Positions 1 to 13,171 of a DNA stretch of 64,000 bases are shown piece by piece (the first letter of the stretch is position 1; every line of letters begins with the position of its first letter). The stretch covers positions 2,480,001 through 2,544,000 of the forward strand of contig NC_089432.1 of assembly GCF_026210795.1 (NCBI RefSeq). Direction: 5' to 3'. The translations under genes and the position numbers were made by a program. This DNA comes from Rhizophagus irregularis. Lineage: Eukaryota; Glomeromycota; Glomeromycetes; Glomerales; Glomeraceae. The notes under the pieces were generated by a model. It was given only the letters and a program-made list of their open reading frames with translations, searched no databases and was not told the origin of the DNA.

Positions 1-1
1 T

Positions 2-307
2 ATTGATAAGAAAAAAGCATTTGAATTATATCAAAAGGCAGCAGATTTAGAAAATACATTTGGAATAACCAACCTAGGAAATTGTTATCTTAATGGAATT
101 GGGACTGGTATTGATTATCAAAAGGCATTTGAATTATATGAAAAGGTATCAAATTTAGGGATGAGTGTAGCTCAATATAATCTTGCTATGATGTATGAGA
201 ATGGAAAAGGAACTGTGAAAAATATAAATAAAGCAATTTATTGGTACAAAAAATCTGCTGAACAAGGAAATCAAGTTGCTCTAAATAAATTAGAGGAGCT
301 TAAATAG
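2..307 (+). CDS. Sel1-repeat protein, C-terminal fragment (runs off left edge)
   Basis: The frame is open from base 2 to a TAG stop at 305-307, giving about 101 residues with no start in the window. It holds nearly three Sel1 units: AFELYQKAADL, then a Gly-rich turn (NGIGTGIDYQKAFELY), then AMMYENGKGT...AIYWYKKSAEQGN. Sel1 repeats are TPR-like helical hairpins used for protein binding. The last unit (KAIYWYKKSAEQGNQ) closely matches the last unit of the Sel1 tail at 12.3 kb, so this is probably the end of another kinase-Sel1 gene on the plus strand. The kinase half cannot be seen. The stop is followed by AT-rich sequence with no further coding signal. Confidence 0.8.
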   Translation: MDKKKAFELYQKAADLENTFGITNLGNCYLNGIGTGIDYQKAFELYEKVSNLGMSVAQYNLAMMYENGKGTVKNINKAIYWYKKSAEQGNQVALNKLEELK

Positions 308-1678
308 AAAATAAAGAATAATTCATGTAAAAGTAAATTAAGAATATTTGATTAAATATTTAAATAAAATAGCACATAACTAGTAAACCATTATTTTTTA
401 AATATTATTAAATTGCCATCTAATATTTTTAAATTAAAATTTATTAATAAAAATTTTTCATTTACAAGGTATGGTGCCAGAAGTCTATACTTGACAATAA
501 AAATATAACACTTAAAAATCTTCAACTCCTTAAAAAAAAAATACAATTTAGAAAAAATAAATTGGTAACTATATTCTTTGAGGTAAGCTCTATCAAATTA
601 TCGGTCAGATTTTTAAAAGAAGATCTACGTAAAAAGTTATAAGCATTTGAAATTGCATGATTTTCATATGATCGGCCCAAGTTTGAAACAAAATATGTTG
701 GCAGAACTTGTGATAATTTGGGCCGACTCTATGCATTGTGATAATGCCAGCTCGAATTATCATAATATGAATCAAATGTAATTTTTTTAAAAAAAAATTT
801 TTTATCAATGTATAGCTTTTATGAAGTGGTAGTTGCGATTTATTTCCGAAATCTACTTTTTCTTATGTTTTATCTTGTTTGTAATAAAAAATTTTCAAAA
901 ACCGCATTTCATTAGTACTTTACACAAGAAATCCCGGATCACATGATATAGAATCGGCTCAGAAAATTGACCGTATAGACTTCCGGAACAATTTATGTGC
1001 TAATTACTATCTACCTATTTATTGTGCCAAGAAATTAGTATTAATTAAACAATAATTTAATCTATTATTATAATATTACTAGACTAAAGCTGTTCTCAAG
1101 CATCTCCTTCAATTTCATCAAATAGTTACGTTATTGTCACAATCAATAAATTGAAACGATGATTGAGCAATTGAAGGTCATTGAAGAAAAGTGGTTACTA
1201 ATCAATCTATCATTAGGGGCCCTAATTAACCAATTTTTATTTTAGAATTATTAAATTTAACAATAAATACAGTCGTTCCAGGGCCTCGGAACTATTATTA
1301 TTTAAAATTACTCGATTTAATAGCAACAATAAATAGTCAGTTGAGTACATTTTATATCATAATTATTAATTACCTTATAAAACTGCCTAAAGTATTCAAG
1401 GTCTAACAATTTAAATTGAATTATACCAGCAGGGAGGGTATTGATATTATACTATGGGCAGTATATTTCAAGGGAGATAGTACGCTACACAGCCAATATA
1501 CCGAACAATTAATCAGAGTCGTTATTTATTGATCTATTTAAATGACGCTTTATTAGCAAATAAATACAATATCCATAAACGAAATTTTATTGATTAATGG
1601 TTGGTCTTAATCAAAAAAAAATTTTTTACGTCAAATGGTTCTGCCATGTAAAGAGAAAATTTAGGAGAGCATAGTAAA

Positions 1679-1870
1679 CATGTAGTGTATGGTTGGCTAT
1701 GTATGTAGGGTATGGTTAAACATCACATATAAAATGATCACGTGACCATACGTGTTACAAAATAGAACGGTCTAGGCCTTTCTATATTTGGTAATAAACA
1801 ATGTAGATCTGTATGGAACGCGTGTGAAATTTTGCATACCCTACATACATAGGTATCCATACAATACATG
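1679..1870. mobile_element. MITE with about 36-bp imperfect terminal inverted repeats
   Basis: The left arm at 1679-1715 (catgtagtgtatggttggct...) is the near-perfect reverse complement of 1835-1870 (...ggtatccatacaatacatg). Both arms share the core 'tatgtatgtagggtatg'. The element is about 192 bp and has no ORF, so it is a non-autonomous DNA element able to fold into a hairpin. I could not settle a target duplication. The superfamily is unknown. Confidence 0.7.
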
Positions 1871-3399
1871 TTATCGTAACACCCAAAATGTTTTTTAGCG
1901 ATAAAATACTCAGTTATTATAATGAGAATATGCCAAGGGGAAGTTTTTTAGTCAGTGCTATACGGTAACTGTTTCTGAGGAAGAAGCTATTAGGAAACAT
2001 GTTCCTGAATTTGTTTTTGTAAAATTATTTCCATAGTAAAACTTTATTATAAACTTTATTATGAACATTCAAGGCACAATAACAATATGAGAACTTTTTC
2101 ACCTGCACCAAAGGAGTTAAAATTCGGACCACTTTCTTTAGAAAAGACGCTCACTCGAGGAAATTTACAAAAATTCTGCGCTAAAATGTCATGCTCCTTT
2201 ACTTTCGCTTTTATTGACAAGCTAATTCTATATACGTTATATTAAAGTCTTCTTAGATGTCAATGCTTAAGAAAACAATAATGTTGATGTGAAAACATCC
2301 CAAAAGCATCCACAAGCCAGCTGCAATGTATGGAAACTTCTGAATACCGAGTAAATATGATAACGAAGAAATTTTAGCCAGTACTAAAGATCCATATCCT
2401 ATAAAATTATAGACGGTTTTTTGACGTGCACTATGAATTAAGCCTTGAATTTTCTTTGAGTCAAAAAATTTTTACTCGTTTCATTAAAAACTGGCTTGCC
2501 GTTAAATGGTAATGTCTGAATATTGCTAAGAACTTGGAATTAGTATTAGCAAAAGTCAGTTGAATTTAGTGACTTTGACTCAGTTAATTAATAATTACTG
2601 TCAAAATTGATATAATGATTGCTATCATAAAATAGGATATGGAAAATATATGGTACAAGGGCAATTGTTTAAGTGCTAATATAGATGTAGCTTACGCGAT
2701 TTAAAGAAATATTTAATGGCAATCATTATCTAAATTATGCGCTTAATGCCGTTATGTTTGCTTAATTAATTATAAAAAAAAATATCATTTGATTTGAACT
2801 CTAAGATAATAACAGAAAATATCATAAAAATATTATAAATTTCAATGTTTTTCTATTATTAAAGGTAAATGAATCACAAAGTTAATCATTGACATAGATT
2901 TTATTCGGGCAATTGTTAATTAACTTAATTATAATAATAATAGTATATACTTTACAAAAAAACCCAAATTCGACATAAGGCTAATAAAATTATTTTAATA
3001 GGCTGGTAATAGGAATAAATTAGACCTATCATCAAGCTCGTTAATAGTACTAGTAAGAAAATTGTAAACGAATATTTTAGGACTAAATAATAAGACTTTA
3101 AGCATTTTAGTATAATAGTAAAATAATTTTAATACAATATAAGTTTAATAACAACACTATGCAATATCACATTTAAAATAAAATTATAATAAAAATAATA
3201 TTATTGAATATTTATTTAATATTCGCTAAAAATATTATATCTAATTACTATAAAGTGTCATATTGTTAATTTTCACCCAAATTACATCGCCAAAAATAAG
3301 AATCTATTTTGAAACAATAATACATAACAAATGATATGACTTCATTCAATTAAAAAATTTTTGTTTAAATATTACCTACAAAATACGTTAGTGTTTTTA

Positions 3400-4480
3400 A
3401 TAAAAAAAAATGAAAAGAAAAGTTTCCAAAGTTAGTTAACTTCAAAACTTACCATCCAAGTCCAAAATCTATAAAAGAAGCAGGAAATGTTAATAATTGT
3501 TTCTTTAAAAAAGAAAATTAAATAAAAAAAAATTTGAAGTATGTAACTTTGAAACTCACCATTTTGACATCACGAAGAGCTTTAAGTCCAACTTCGAAAC
3601 TAACCAAGGATTCCTAATTAACGTCCAAATTCAAAGCCAGAACCTATAAAAATAAGAAACCATTAGTTATTAAAAAATAAGGAAAACCCAAGTTTTGTAG
3701 GTGTTGCAAGACTTACCATTTTCATTCCCAGTGGTTTACTCATTTATATTCAAGAGTCCGAAACCTATAAAAGAAGAAAATGAAACATTAAAAATGTTTT
3801 ATTTATTAATGGAACAATTCATTAAATTTCCTCTATCCTTAGTATTGAGGAACCAGTTACCTAAAAAAAAAAAATAAATAAAAATAATGAAGTGTTAATG
3901 ATTATTTCGTCAAATTTTTTTTTTAAAAAATCCTAATATCCATTTCTCAAGATCTAGAAGAACTGACTGCGTATAAAAAATATTAATGATCATTTCATTA
4001 AAAAATGATGGATTTTTTTTTAAAATGAAAACCTTGATATCTATTTCTTGAGATGTGAAGAACTGACTGCCTACAAAATAAAAAAAAAGAACTGTTAGTA
4101 AGGTTCGTCAAAATAAAAAATTAAAAAAACAAAAACTTATAATATTACACTATATTGTTAGCCATTGAAATTCCACATGCCTAAAATGAACTGAAAGACC
4201 CAACTAAAAAAAAGAACCATTATAAACAGTTCATTAAAAAAAATTTTTTAAAAAAGGCAAGATTTTACCAGAATTCTATGCGTTTAAAAACCTTACAACA
4301 ATTCGTTAGAATAAATAAATCATATATTTCCAGGTTTTCTTAACAAGATTCTGTATCTAAAGAGCTGCCTAATAAAGAAGAAACAAAGAATGTTAAAAAT
4401 CATTTATCAAGATAAAATTTACAGGAATGTCATGTCCAAAAAACAGTCTAAAAGAAAAAAATCAAAACTAAAAATGTTTA
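3400..4480 (-). other. Run of exon/intron-like boundaries, no open frame (spliced ncRNA or decayed multi-exon gene)
   Basis: Read on the minus strand, pyrimidine-rich acceptors (ttcttttatag, tttttatag, tattttgtag, ttctttattag) recur every 70-150 bp. They precede short blocks of about 15-90 nt. Three blocks end in good donors: ...gaaaatg|gtaagt near 3717, ...caaaatg|gtgagt near 3560 and ...ttggatg|gtaagt near 3452. Two further blocks are near-copies of each other (cagtcagttcttc at about 3957 and 4070). All three frames of the longer blocks contain stops, so they do not encode a protein as read. This may be a degenerated repeated-exon gene or a spliced non-coding RNA. Confidence 0.35.
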
Positions 4481-6573
4481 TTTAAATAAATAGTCCTTCG
4501 TTGCACTCCAGACTAATAATTTTTTTAATGGAAAGTTAAAGAAAAGAGGGAAAGGGAAAGGACGAAGGAAAGGAGATGGAAAAAAATAAGAGTTCTTTGA
4601 TTGTGCGACTTTGATGATTATCGTTCTTATAATGTAATATAAAGTCATGTGATTTGCTTACGTTACTCTTGCAAATTGAAAAATATAAAAAAAGCTTAAA
4701 ATATTGTGCCAGATAAATAAATACAATGAATAAATTAATAAGTTTAAAGAGATAATAATAAAAAGTTTAACTAAAAGAAGTTAAAAAAATAGCTTAATTT
4801 TTTATATACAGTATTTCATATTGGAGAACAATTAGACTTAGACTTATTTATAAACTTACTAACTAAATAGAAGAAAATCGTATAATAAATATTGTTGATA
4901 AAAATAAATATTAGCACAATACCAAAAATATAAAATTCATTAAATTAATTTTATTATTTTCCTCTGTAATAGCACTGTAATAGTAATATAATAGCTATAT
5001 GAATTTTTTAGTGAATATGCAAAACTGTCGGAAATATTGAAACTCTATTGTTAGTGTATTATAAGCCTTTAATATGGCCTAGTGTAGGCCTATATTTTCA
5101 ATTTTATGTAAAAAATTTGTTTAATATGCTTTTAATAGCCCACAATATGGCTAATTGTTAATAGATTTAGCATATTATAATGCTAATACCAAAATTCGAG
5201 ATTTTTGTAAAGTATGTTTTATCAATATATTTCGTTTATGACATCAGTTGCACCTAAATAAAACAGGTTGGCGAGATACAAGTCTGACATCTCGATCAAC
5301 AGAAATCAAGAAATCATAATTATATATTTCCTAGATATTGTAAGTTTTTACTATTTATGTGGTTTATATTGAACTGTCTTGAACTCTAAATAGAATTATT
5401 ATTGTACGGTGTTGTTTTATATTGGTTAACGTCACGATAAGTAAATAGGCACAGTTACAACTCAAGTAGCTGTGAATTATATAAATATCAAATAAAAAAT
5501 TTTTTACCATCTAACATTACTAAGTTCGACTGAAATCAAGAATTAATTTGTCAGCATTAAGGGGAGGGTGCACATACAGTATTTTAATGTACTATATATT
5601 TATATCCCAGGTCTTTTTTTTATTATATATACTAGCACTTCATAAAGTATCTCACGTTCTTAAAAATAATAATTTAAAAAATCTTTTATTGCAAGTTTTA
5701 ACCAAAGTTAAAGTATTTCCAACTTAAATACTATTACTAAATAAAAATATACTAACACCGAAAATAAGGTTTCCTTAACTAATTATCTAATTTAAATATT
5801 GGTCTATTACTTAAGTAAATTGAATACTACATATTTAAAATTTACTATTTCCAGCAGAAATTTTCACTGTAGAAAACCAATATGCGAATACAATAAAAGA
5901 TTCATTTTTTAGTTCGAACCAAAAAAAAAAGTAAAAAAAATTATTTTTCGTCATTGGAAAAAGGCAAGAATAAAAAAAATGAAAATAATAATTAAAAAAA
6001 TTTTTTATTGGCTTAAAAAAATTCAGTCTATAGTAAGAACCGGGAGAAAATGAAAGGTGATTAATAAAAATTAAATTTTTTTTATTAACATTATTATCTT
6101 AGTAAAAAAAAATATCCGTTCAAAATTTCATTAACCGAAATTGATAAATTATTTATCTGTAGTAAATAACATGTCACACAATTCAAAATTATTTATAAAG
6201 AGGGTAATCCAAATATTACCGGAATTTTTTTAGTTATATAGATGATCCTTTTTATTTTAAAATTTATTTTTGCTGATATATAAATAATAAATCATATTTG
6301 TGATATATAATTAATGTATTACATATAAATCATTACAAATAATATATTAATATAATCAGGTTTCAAAAAATTATTAAATAGACTATAAATATAAACTCAT
6401 GGTCCAATAAATTTAATCAATTTTTAACATTTCGGTTAAATATGACTACAAATTAATCCTTTAATAAGTTTTACAGTTTAGTTATACTTTTTAATACTTT
6501 TACTATAATAACAACATGATCTTGCGTGACTGACGCAATAACTATTATTTATTGTACGGACGCTTAACAATCT

Positions 6574-6596
6574 GATGTGGCGCTTCGCGCCACATC
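6574..6596. terminator. GC-rich perfect hairpin downstream of the kinase-Sel1 gene
   Basis: gatgtggcgc, a ttc loop, then gcgccacatc: a 10-bp perfect stem in otherwise AT-rich DNA. It lies about 145 bp beyond the stop codon of the minus-strand gene ending at 6741, so it would fall in or just after its 3' UTR. A role in 3'-end formation or RNA stability is inference; it could also be a transposon scar. Confidence 0.4.
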
Positions 6597-6740
6597 ATAC
6601 CATTATTAAGCACGCCCAAATTTCATATTTTATTTAAAATAACAAAATAATAATAATCATAAGCTAATATTATCTATACTATATATAAAATATGTATTAT
6701 ATAATATCCTATTTTTTTTAAAAAAAAATATATATATATA

Positions 6741-8984
6741 TTATGACCCCACTTTTAAACTTTCTAATTTACTTTGAGCATTCGGATATCCTTGATTTGC
6801 GGAACGTTTATACCAGTAAATCGCTTGATTAATATCCTCATGTTCATACATACTTGCAAGATTATATTGAGCTACACTATACCCTAAATTTGCGGCTTGC
6901 TTATATAATTCAAGCGCCTTTTTATTATTAATATTAGTTCCAATTCCATTAAAATAACAATATCCTAACATTGAGATTCCTCTCAAATAATTTTTTTCTG
7001 CTAATTGTTTAAATATTTCAAAAGCTTTTTTATAATCTTTATTATTATCTTGATCACCTTTTTTATATATCATTGCAAGATTAAATTGAGCTGTTAAACT
7101 TCCATTATTTGCCGCCCTTTTATACCAATAATTTGCCATTCTTGAATCTTTTTTAACACCTATTCCTTTATCATAAAATAAACCAATTTTAAATTCTCCA
7201 GCTGCATGATTTTCGTTAGCTATTTCTTCATAATATTGAAAAGCAATTTCTTCACTTTTTAAAGCACCATCACCAAATTCATGACATAAACCAATATAAT
7301 ATTTTGCTAAATTATAATTTTTTTCCGCCGCTTTAGAGAATAAAGAAAATGCTTCTTCATAATTTTTTTCTATACAAATTCCACAATAATTAAAATATCC
7401 TAATAAAAAGATCAAATTTGTCTTATTATTAATTTGATTATTATTTAAGAACCAAGTATAAATTTCTTGTAAATTAATTTTACAACTATTATTAATATAA
7501 TCCAAAATATTTTCTTTAATTTTAATATCATCATCATTTTTTTCATTAATTGATATATTAATTATTTCAATAATTTTATCAGATATCATAAAAAAATCTT
7601 TTGATAAATTATTTTTGTTTATAATTGATTCATTTGATGAAGTTGATGATGATGTTGGAGTTGTTGAAGTTCCAATTTCTTTAATATTCTTTTTTTCAAA
7701 ATTTTGATAAACATTTTTTTGTAAAATTATTGTTGACAATTTTCTAACAACTTCTTGCATAGATGGTCTTTTATCCGGTTCAACGTCCCAACATTCTAAT
7801 AATAATAATATTTATGAACTGGTTATTATTTTTTTTTTAATGAAAATATAAATATCATTTATATATAAATAAATATTTACCTGTATAAAGTTTTGCATAG
7901 TCACTAGGAGTTTCAGGTATAATAGATTCTCTGAGACCTTGTGAAATTTCTATGGCCAAACCGATATCATATTCACCATTAGTATTAAATGGAGTATATC
8001 CACAAGATATTATCCATAATAATACGCCTACGCTATAAACATCACTTTTTACATTTAATGAGGATAATGCATTACTATTTCGTAAACTAAAACATTTTGG
8101 ATCGACGTACGGAATAATTTTATATAATATTGATTTGGATTCATTTCCAATTCTCTTCGATAATCCAAAATCACCTATTTTGATAGAATTCTGATGAACA
8201 AACACTTTTTTGGAGTGCTTTTTAAATAATTTCGTATTAGATTGATAAATTATATTAAGAGAGAGTTGCGATAAATATAAAAGTAATGAATAAATTAAAT
8301 AAAATAAAATTACCAAACCACAATGTACGATTCCTGCTTCGTGCATAGTCGATACAGCGTAGGCTAATTGAAGCGCCATATTTAATTTATCATTCCATGT
8401 AAGGTCCTTAAAATGTATCTTCAAATAATCTTGAAGGGTACCGCCATTGGCATAATCCATTACTATCATATAACTATTTAACTTCTTATTTTGTATTTCT
8501 AAATAAAAAAAAATTTTTTAAGTAAATTTTTAATTATAAAAAACGTAATAAATATTTTTATCATACCTAGATTAGTAATGCCGTAAAGACGAATATTATC
8601 ATGAAAATTGACCGTATGTTGAAGTTTGAACTTTAAATCATAAATAATATGAATTAATTAATTGTTAATTAGTTATTTAATAAATTATCTTAATATATAT
8701 AATATATATATATATTTTTTTAGATAAATTACCTCGTAAAGAGTTTCTTTAACCATGACAGTATTGATATTTAGAAAAGATTTCAATACGAAACATTTTT
8801 GAGAATTCTTCCAGTTTGCTCGATAAACTTTACCAAAATTTCCTGAACCGATTTCTTGAATATTAGTAAAATCTTTAAATTCATAATGTTTAAGATAATT
8901 TTTAGAAATAGCATCGTTGATCCAATTGATCTCTTTTGAATTATCTGTGGAAACTTTATTAAGTTCCATAGTATTTTTTGACAT
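6741..8984 (-). CDS. TKL-like pseudokinase with C-terminal Sel1 repeats
   Basis: Five exons give a 630-residue protein: 8733-8984, 8567-8630, 8314-8498, 7881-8217 and 6741-7795, all with GT-AG introns and phases that add up. The kinase domain (about residues 35-310) has a good Gly loop (IGSGNFGKVYRA), the ATP-binding Lys (FVLKSF) and DFG (KIGDFGLSKRI). The catalytic loop reads HCGLHSKK where the sister gene at 14 kb has HRDLHSNN. Both the catalytic Asp and the Mg-binding Asn are therefore gone, and catalysis is not expected. The subdomain XI motif CWDVEPDKRPS spans the last splice junction. A linker of about 80 residues leads to about six Sel1 units (residues 380-630), suited to protein docking. 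It may act as a scaffold or decoy for related active kinases; that is inference. The start ATG is the only one ahead of the Gly loop. Confidence 0.85.
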
Positions 8985-11900
8985 GTTTGAAATTATTTTT
9001 TTTTTTTTTAAAAAAAAAGGTTATTTACTGCGGGAAAAAATTTAATTTTTAAATAAATGTTTAAAAAGAAAAAATTAATTTTTTTTTTTTTAGAAAAAAA
9101 AAATGAAAACTGCGTGTGTGCATATATATAATTCTTTGAACAAAAGCAATAAAAATAAATAAATAAATAAATAAATAAAAATACCGTATATCATGAACAA
9201 AAGCAAAAAATAAAAAAAATTTAATACTTTTATGGAAAAAAGTTTGTTGTACTGAAATTAGCCTGAAATAGATTTTAAGGCCGTGAAGATCTCGGCCCAA
9301 ATTATTTTAAAAAATGGGGTTGATCAAATGATCAACAATTTGCAAATTATACAAATTTTACAAAATTATACTTGAATAACCAAAAGATAATCATATATAT
9401 AAATTTTGATTAGTCCCCACTGGAGATTATGTAAACTTATTTTAGACGACAAAAAAAATTATAAAATAAAACAAATAATCTGAAAAAAAAAGTATTTTTA
9501 TCGAAAAGTTACTAAATTATTATTTATCATCATTTGACCAAATAATCATAAAAGTTTTTCATTTATGGTAAATATCAATCTTTGTTTCTCGAATGTTATT
9601 GTTTTTGCTTTTGAGAATTGTTTATTTACAAATATAGTAATATAAGTAAACAATTACTTTTGTTATTGTTTACATAAGTATAAAATGAAGAATGTATCAA
9701 AATATTACTAAATTTACTTGTATTTTAACAGGATTTACAAGTACAACATGACAAAGCAATCGTAATTCTATGAAATTCTGAAATTCTGTTTGTTTCGGTG
9801 ATCGTACAACATTATTTTGAAATTTCATATGAATAAATGTTTACTCCTGATACTCCAAATCGACCCAATGATTATATTTGTATATTGTTATTTTATAATC
9901 ATTCAGCAAATAGAATTAATATGTTGATCATTGTTACAAGATTCTTGCTTTTTCGGTAGTAGCCGTTATGCGGTTTTGTGGTGAAGCCCTCTTCAGTCAT
10001 ACGATGAAACATAAATAAATACATGGATGGTAATATACTAATACATAAATAAACTCAATAACGAAATCATTGTACATTATTTAAGCATATATTCTTGGAT
10101 AACTGCAATTTTTAATAAGTCGTTCTAGAAATATATTTAAAATAAGTAGCATTATCAAGTTTATTAAACTGGTCTAAGATACATAAGCATCGTTAACGTC
10201 TTTGTAACTGAAAGTTTAACTTTTTGCAAATCTTCATTTTTCTGACATTTATTAATTCTTGGTGGTTAAGATACGACACCGTATATACAGTACGTTCTTT
10301 TTTTTCCAGTAATGGTTGATGTATGAGATAGTGGATGTTTCTTTTGATAATTTCAGCGGTGTCAATCCCCGCTCGGGAGCCCCCTAAATGCGATAGCGCT
10401 GCGGATAATCGATGACTATTTTAGGTTTAAACAAAATGTTACAAAATCTATAAATAAGGCTTGCTTTCGGATTTTACCGTCTTCAATTTTAGTTTTCTGT
10501 CCAATAAAAATAATAAGCGAAATGCATGATACTGAAAACCGCACAAATTGGAAAAATGTTGAAAATTATTTAGCGTTAAATCTTTTTTTTAATTTAAACG
10601 TCATCGTAAATGTAAGGTAATTTTATTTATAGTGACTAGAATTTGCGTCTTGCAGAGGACTTCGTCCCTTAGCGTAATATTTTTATTATACGAATTAAAT
10701 ATATACAGTAGGTAATTCTAACCAATTTTCTTAATTTTGACTAATTTATTTAATTTAATTTATTAAATTAAATAAAAAAATGGCGACTTTGAATCATTAT
10801 ATCAAATTCCGACAAATCCGATTTGCGGATACGAATAAGAAAACTTTCAATTTTAATTAAAATTTTTATTTGGTTTTTTTTTAATAATAAACACATAATT
10901 TGGCTGGTAAGTCATTAATATTCACTGCGACTTTACAACACTATTATAAAAAATATACCGTGGGTAGTGTAGGTAGTATGAGTGGTGTTGTTGGTGATGA
11001 ATTCCTAATTAGGGATTCCCATAATTAGAATCGATTTTAATCGCGATTAATCGTTTCCAATCGATTGTGCACCATAAAATTTGTGGCAAAGCAATTCCAA
11101 TGATCACAAATTTAACATAAAAACTACTTGAAACCTCATTCTGTTTATTTTAGTGTTGGTTGCCGTAATAGTTATAACCGGTGCCGTAAAGTTTTATGTC
11201 GCAAAATGTATGTATCACGTGACTTATAGAATACTAAGCGATCGTCAAGAAGATTTCCTTTTTGGAAATCAGTGTAACGTCACGTGACATACGTGACATA
11301 ACGCGAAGTAGAATTTAGTAATTCGGGCTGGCATTATAGTTTCGTTTTTTATTCGATAATCAAGTAAAATCTATTCTGATTCGATTTTCGGTTAATTCGA
11401 TGAATTGATTCCAAATTATTCCCTCACTATTTAGTTAATTTAGTGTTAATTTCTTTACTGTGTAGATCTTCCAACAATTACGTTATACATTAGCTTATTT
11501 ATAAATAAACATTTTCACCACATATAAAAATATATTATTTAAAGTAAATACAGTATTAGACTTCAGCAAACTTTTTTGTTCTTTTAAAATAAACATGAGC
11601 CAATAACCAAACTCAATACGTACCGTTACTATTTTAAAAATTAAAAATGTTAATGATTCTAAATAACATAGAATAAGAAACATTTCCTGTAGCAGTAGTG
11701 GCTTTACTATGGCAGTTAGTGGAAATTTTATTTGTAGTAACTGGAAAGAGGGATATTGGGCGTCTTCACGAACCCCGTGATTGAGATTAGGATTGAGATT
11801 GGGATTAAAGATCAGCATGAGATTAGGATTAACGGATTACAATAAGAATCATTAAAAAAAATTTGAGAGTTTTAAGAAACTATCAAAAAAACTCGTTAAT

Positions 11901-12262
11901 AATTTTATTTTATAAAATTTAATTTTATGTCGAGACAATAATATTTTGTTTGAATCTTCATTATATAGTAAGAGTATAATACAAAAAAATAATAAATAAC
12001 ATCAAAAATGCAAATATAATATGCAATATAAATTCTACAAAGATTAAATAAGTAACATAAAGCTTATTTGTTTTATTGTACAAAAGTATAATATTATGCC
12101 TAGTAATATATTAATAGATTATGAATTTTATAAAAGTAAATAGACATCTGTTTATAGTTATTATAAGCAATCATAAATAAAAACTAAAATAATTATTATA
12201 ATATTCTATTTAAATATTTGAACAAATACTGTATTCTTAATTTACTTGATATAAATTGCTTT
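8985..12262. other. Intergenic, 3.3 kb
   Basis: Short ORFs here look like chance. A simple (aaat)n run lies near 9155-9180. A short degenerate repeat of 'gattaggattgagatt' type lies near 11780-11830. Around 11150-11340 a decayed sequence (tgccgtaat..., cacgtgac..., aacgcgaag..., cattata) has a similar counterpart at 21.9-22.1 kb, probably an old dispersed repeat. I see no supportable gene. Confidence 0.5.
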
Positions 12263-13171
12263 TTATTCCCTATTAAGCATTTTTAATTTATTTTGAGCAT
12301 ATTGATTTCCTTGTTCAGCCGATTTTTCGTACCAATGAATTGCTTTATTTACATTCTTATCAATTCCTTCTCCATTCTCGTACATCTTAGCAAGAGCATA
12401 TTGAGCTAAACTATCTCCTAGATCTGCTGCCTTTTGAAATAATTCAAAAGCTTTTTTCTCATCAATATCTGTTCCACTTCCATGATAATAGCAATATCCC
12501 AAATTACAATATATTCCAGGTGAATCTTCTAATCCTGCTGCATGTTGATATAATTCAAATGCTTTTTTATTATCAATATCAGTTCCAATTCCATTTTGAT
12601 AACAATATGCTAAATCACATATTCCAGATGAATCTCCTAATTCTGCTACCTTTTGATATAATTCAAATGCTTTTTTCTTATCAATATCAGTTCCAATTCC
12701 ATGTTGATAACACTTACCTAATTTATATATTCCATTTACGTCTCCCAAATCTGCTGCCTTTTGATATAATCCAAATGCCTTTCTTTTATCAACATTAGTT
12801 CCAACTCCATAATAATAATAATATCCTAAAAAAAATTTCCATTTGCATTTCCTAAATCTGCCGCCTTTTGAAAGAATTCAAATGCTTTATTCTTATCAAC
12901 AGCAGTTTCAATTCCATATAAATAACTATATCCTAAATAAAGTATTCCAATTGCATTTCCTAAATCTGCCGCTTTTTGATATAATTTAAATGCCATTTTT
13001 TTATCAATATCAGTTCCAATTCCATGTACATAACAGTTTCCTAAATTGTTAATTCCAAATGCATTATTTAAATCTGCTGCCTTTTGATATAATTCAAATG
13101 CCTTTTTATTATCAACATTGAATCCAATTCCTAAATAATAAAATTTTCCAAGTAAAACAAGAGAATTTAAA
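12263..13171 (-). pseudogene. Frameshifted Sel1-repeat half of the 14-kb kinase gene
   Basis: Beyond the TAA at 13172-13174 the minus strand continues as a long series of Sel1 units (KAFELYQKAADLGN...GIGTDIDKK...) ending at the stop at 12263. Two frame changes separate it from the kinase. The first is beside the T run at 13175-13178, where one missing base turns the linker into a stop. The second is at the eight-A run 12828-12835, again one missing base. Restoring one base at each site would give a continuous kinase-linker-Sel1 frame like the 6.7-9.0 kb gene. About eight to nine Sel1 units are recognisable. Either the gene is newly broken or the sequence has homopolymer errors; the repeats themselves are well preserved, which favours a recent event or an error. 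Confidence 0.75.

Larger units (their letters stand above)
308..6740. other. Intergenic, 6.4 kb
   Basis: I see no convincing ORF. It contains a MITE (1679-1870), a run of splice-like boundaries on the minus strand (about 3400-4480) and a GC-rich perfect hairpin (6574-6596), each listed separately. The rest is AT-rich with long A/T runs. Around 625-760 there are decayed copies of a phrase built on 'ggccgaNNtt' and 'gccagctcgaattatcat', similar wording to other intergenic remnants at 55.5 and 56.4 kb. Confidence 0.6.

Noticed and set aside
9061-9300. 79-codon minus-strand ORF upstream of the pseudokinase
   Set aside because: It consists largely of Phe/Ile/Tyr runs from an (aaat)n tract and poly-T; chance frame.
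11495-11818. 107-codon minus-strand ORF
   Set aside because: The start (NPNLNPNLN) comes from a short simple repeat; the rest has no family signal and no conserved neighbour.
12520-12798. Plus-strand ORF of 92 codons
   Set aside because: It is the antisense shadow of the Sel1 repeats on the minus strand; its repeated Leu/Phe pattern mirrors the repeat unit.
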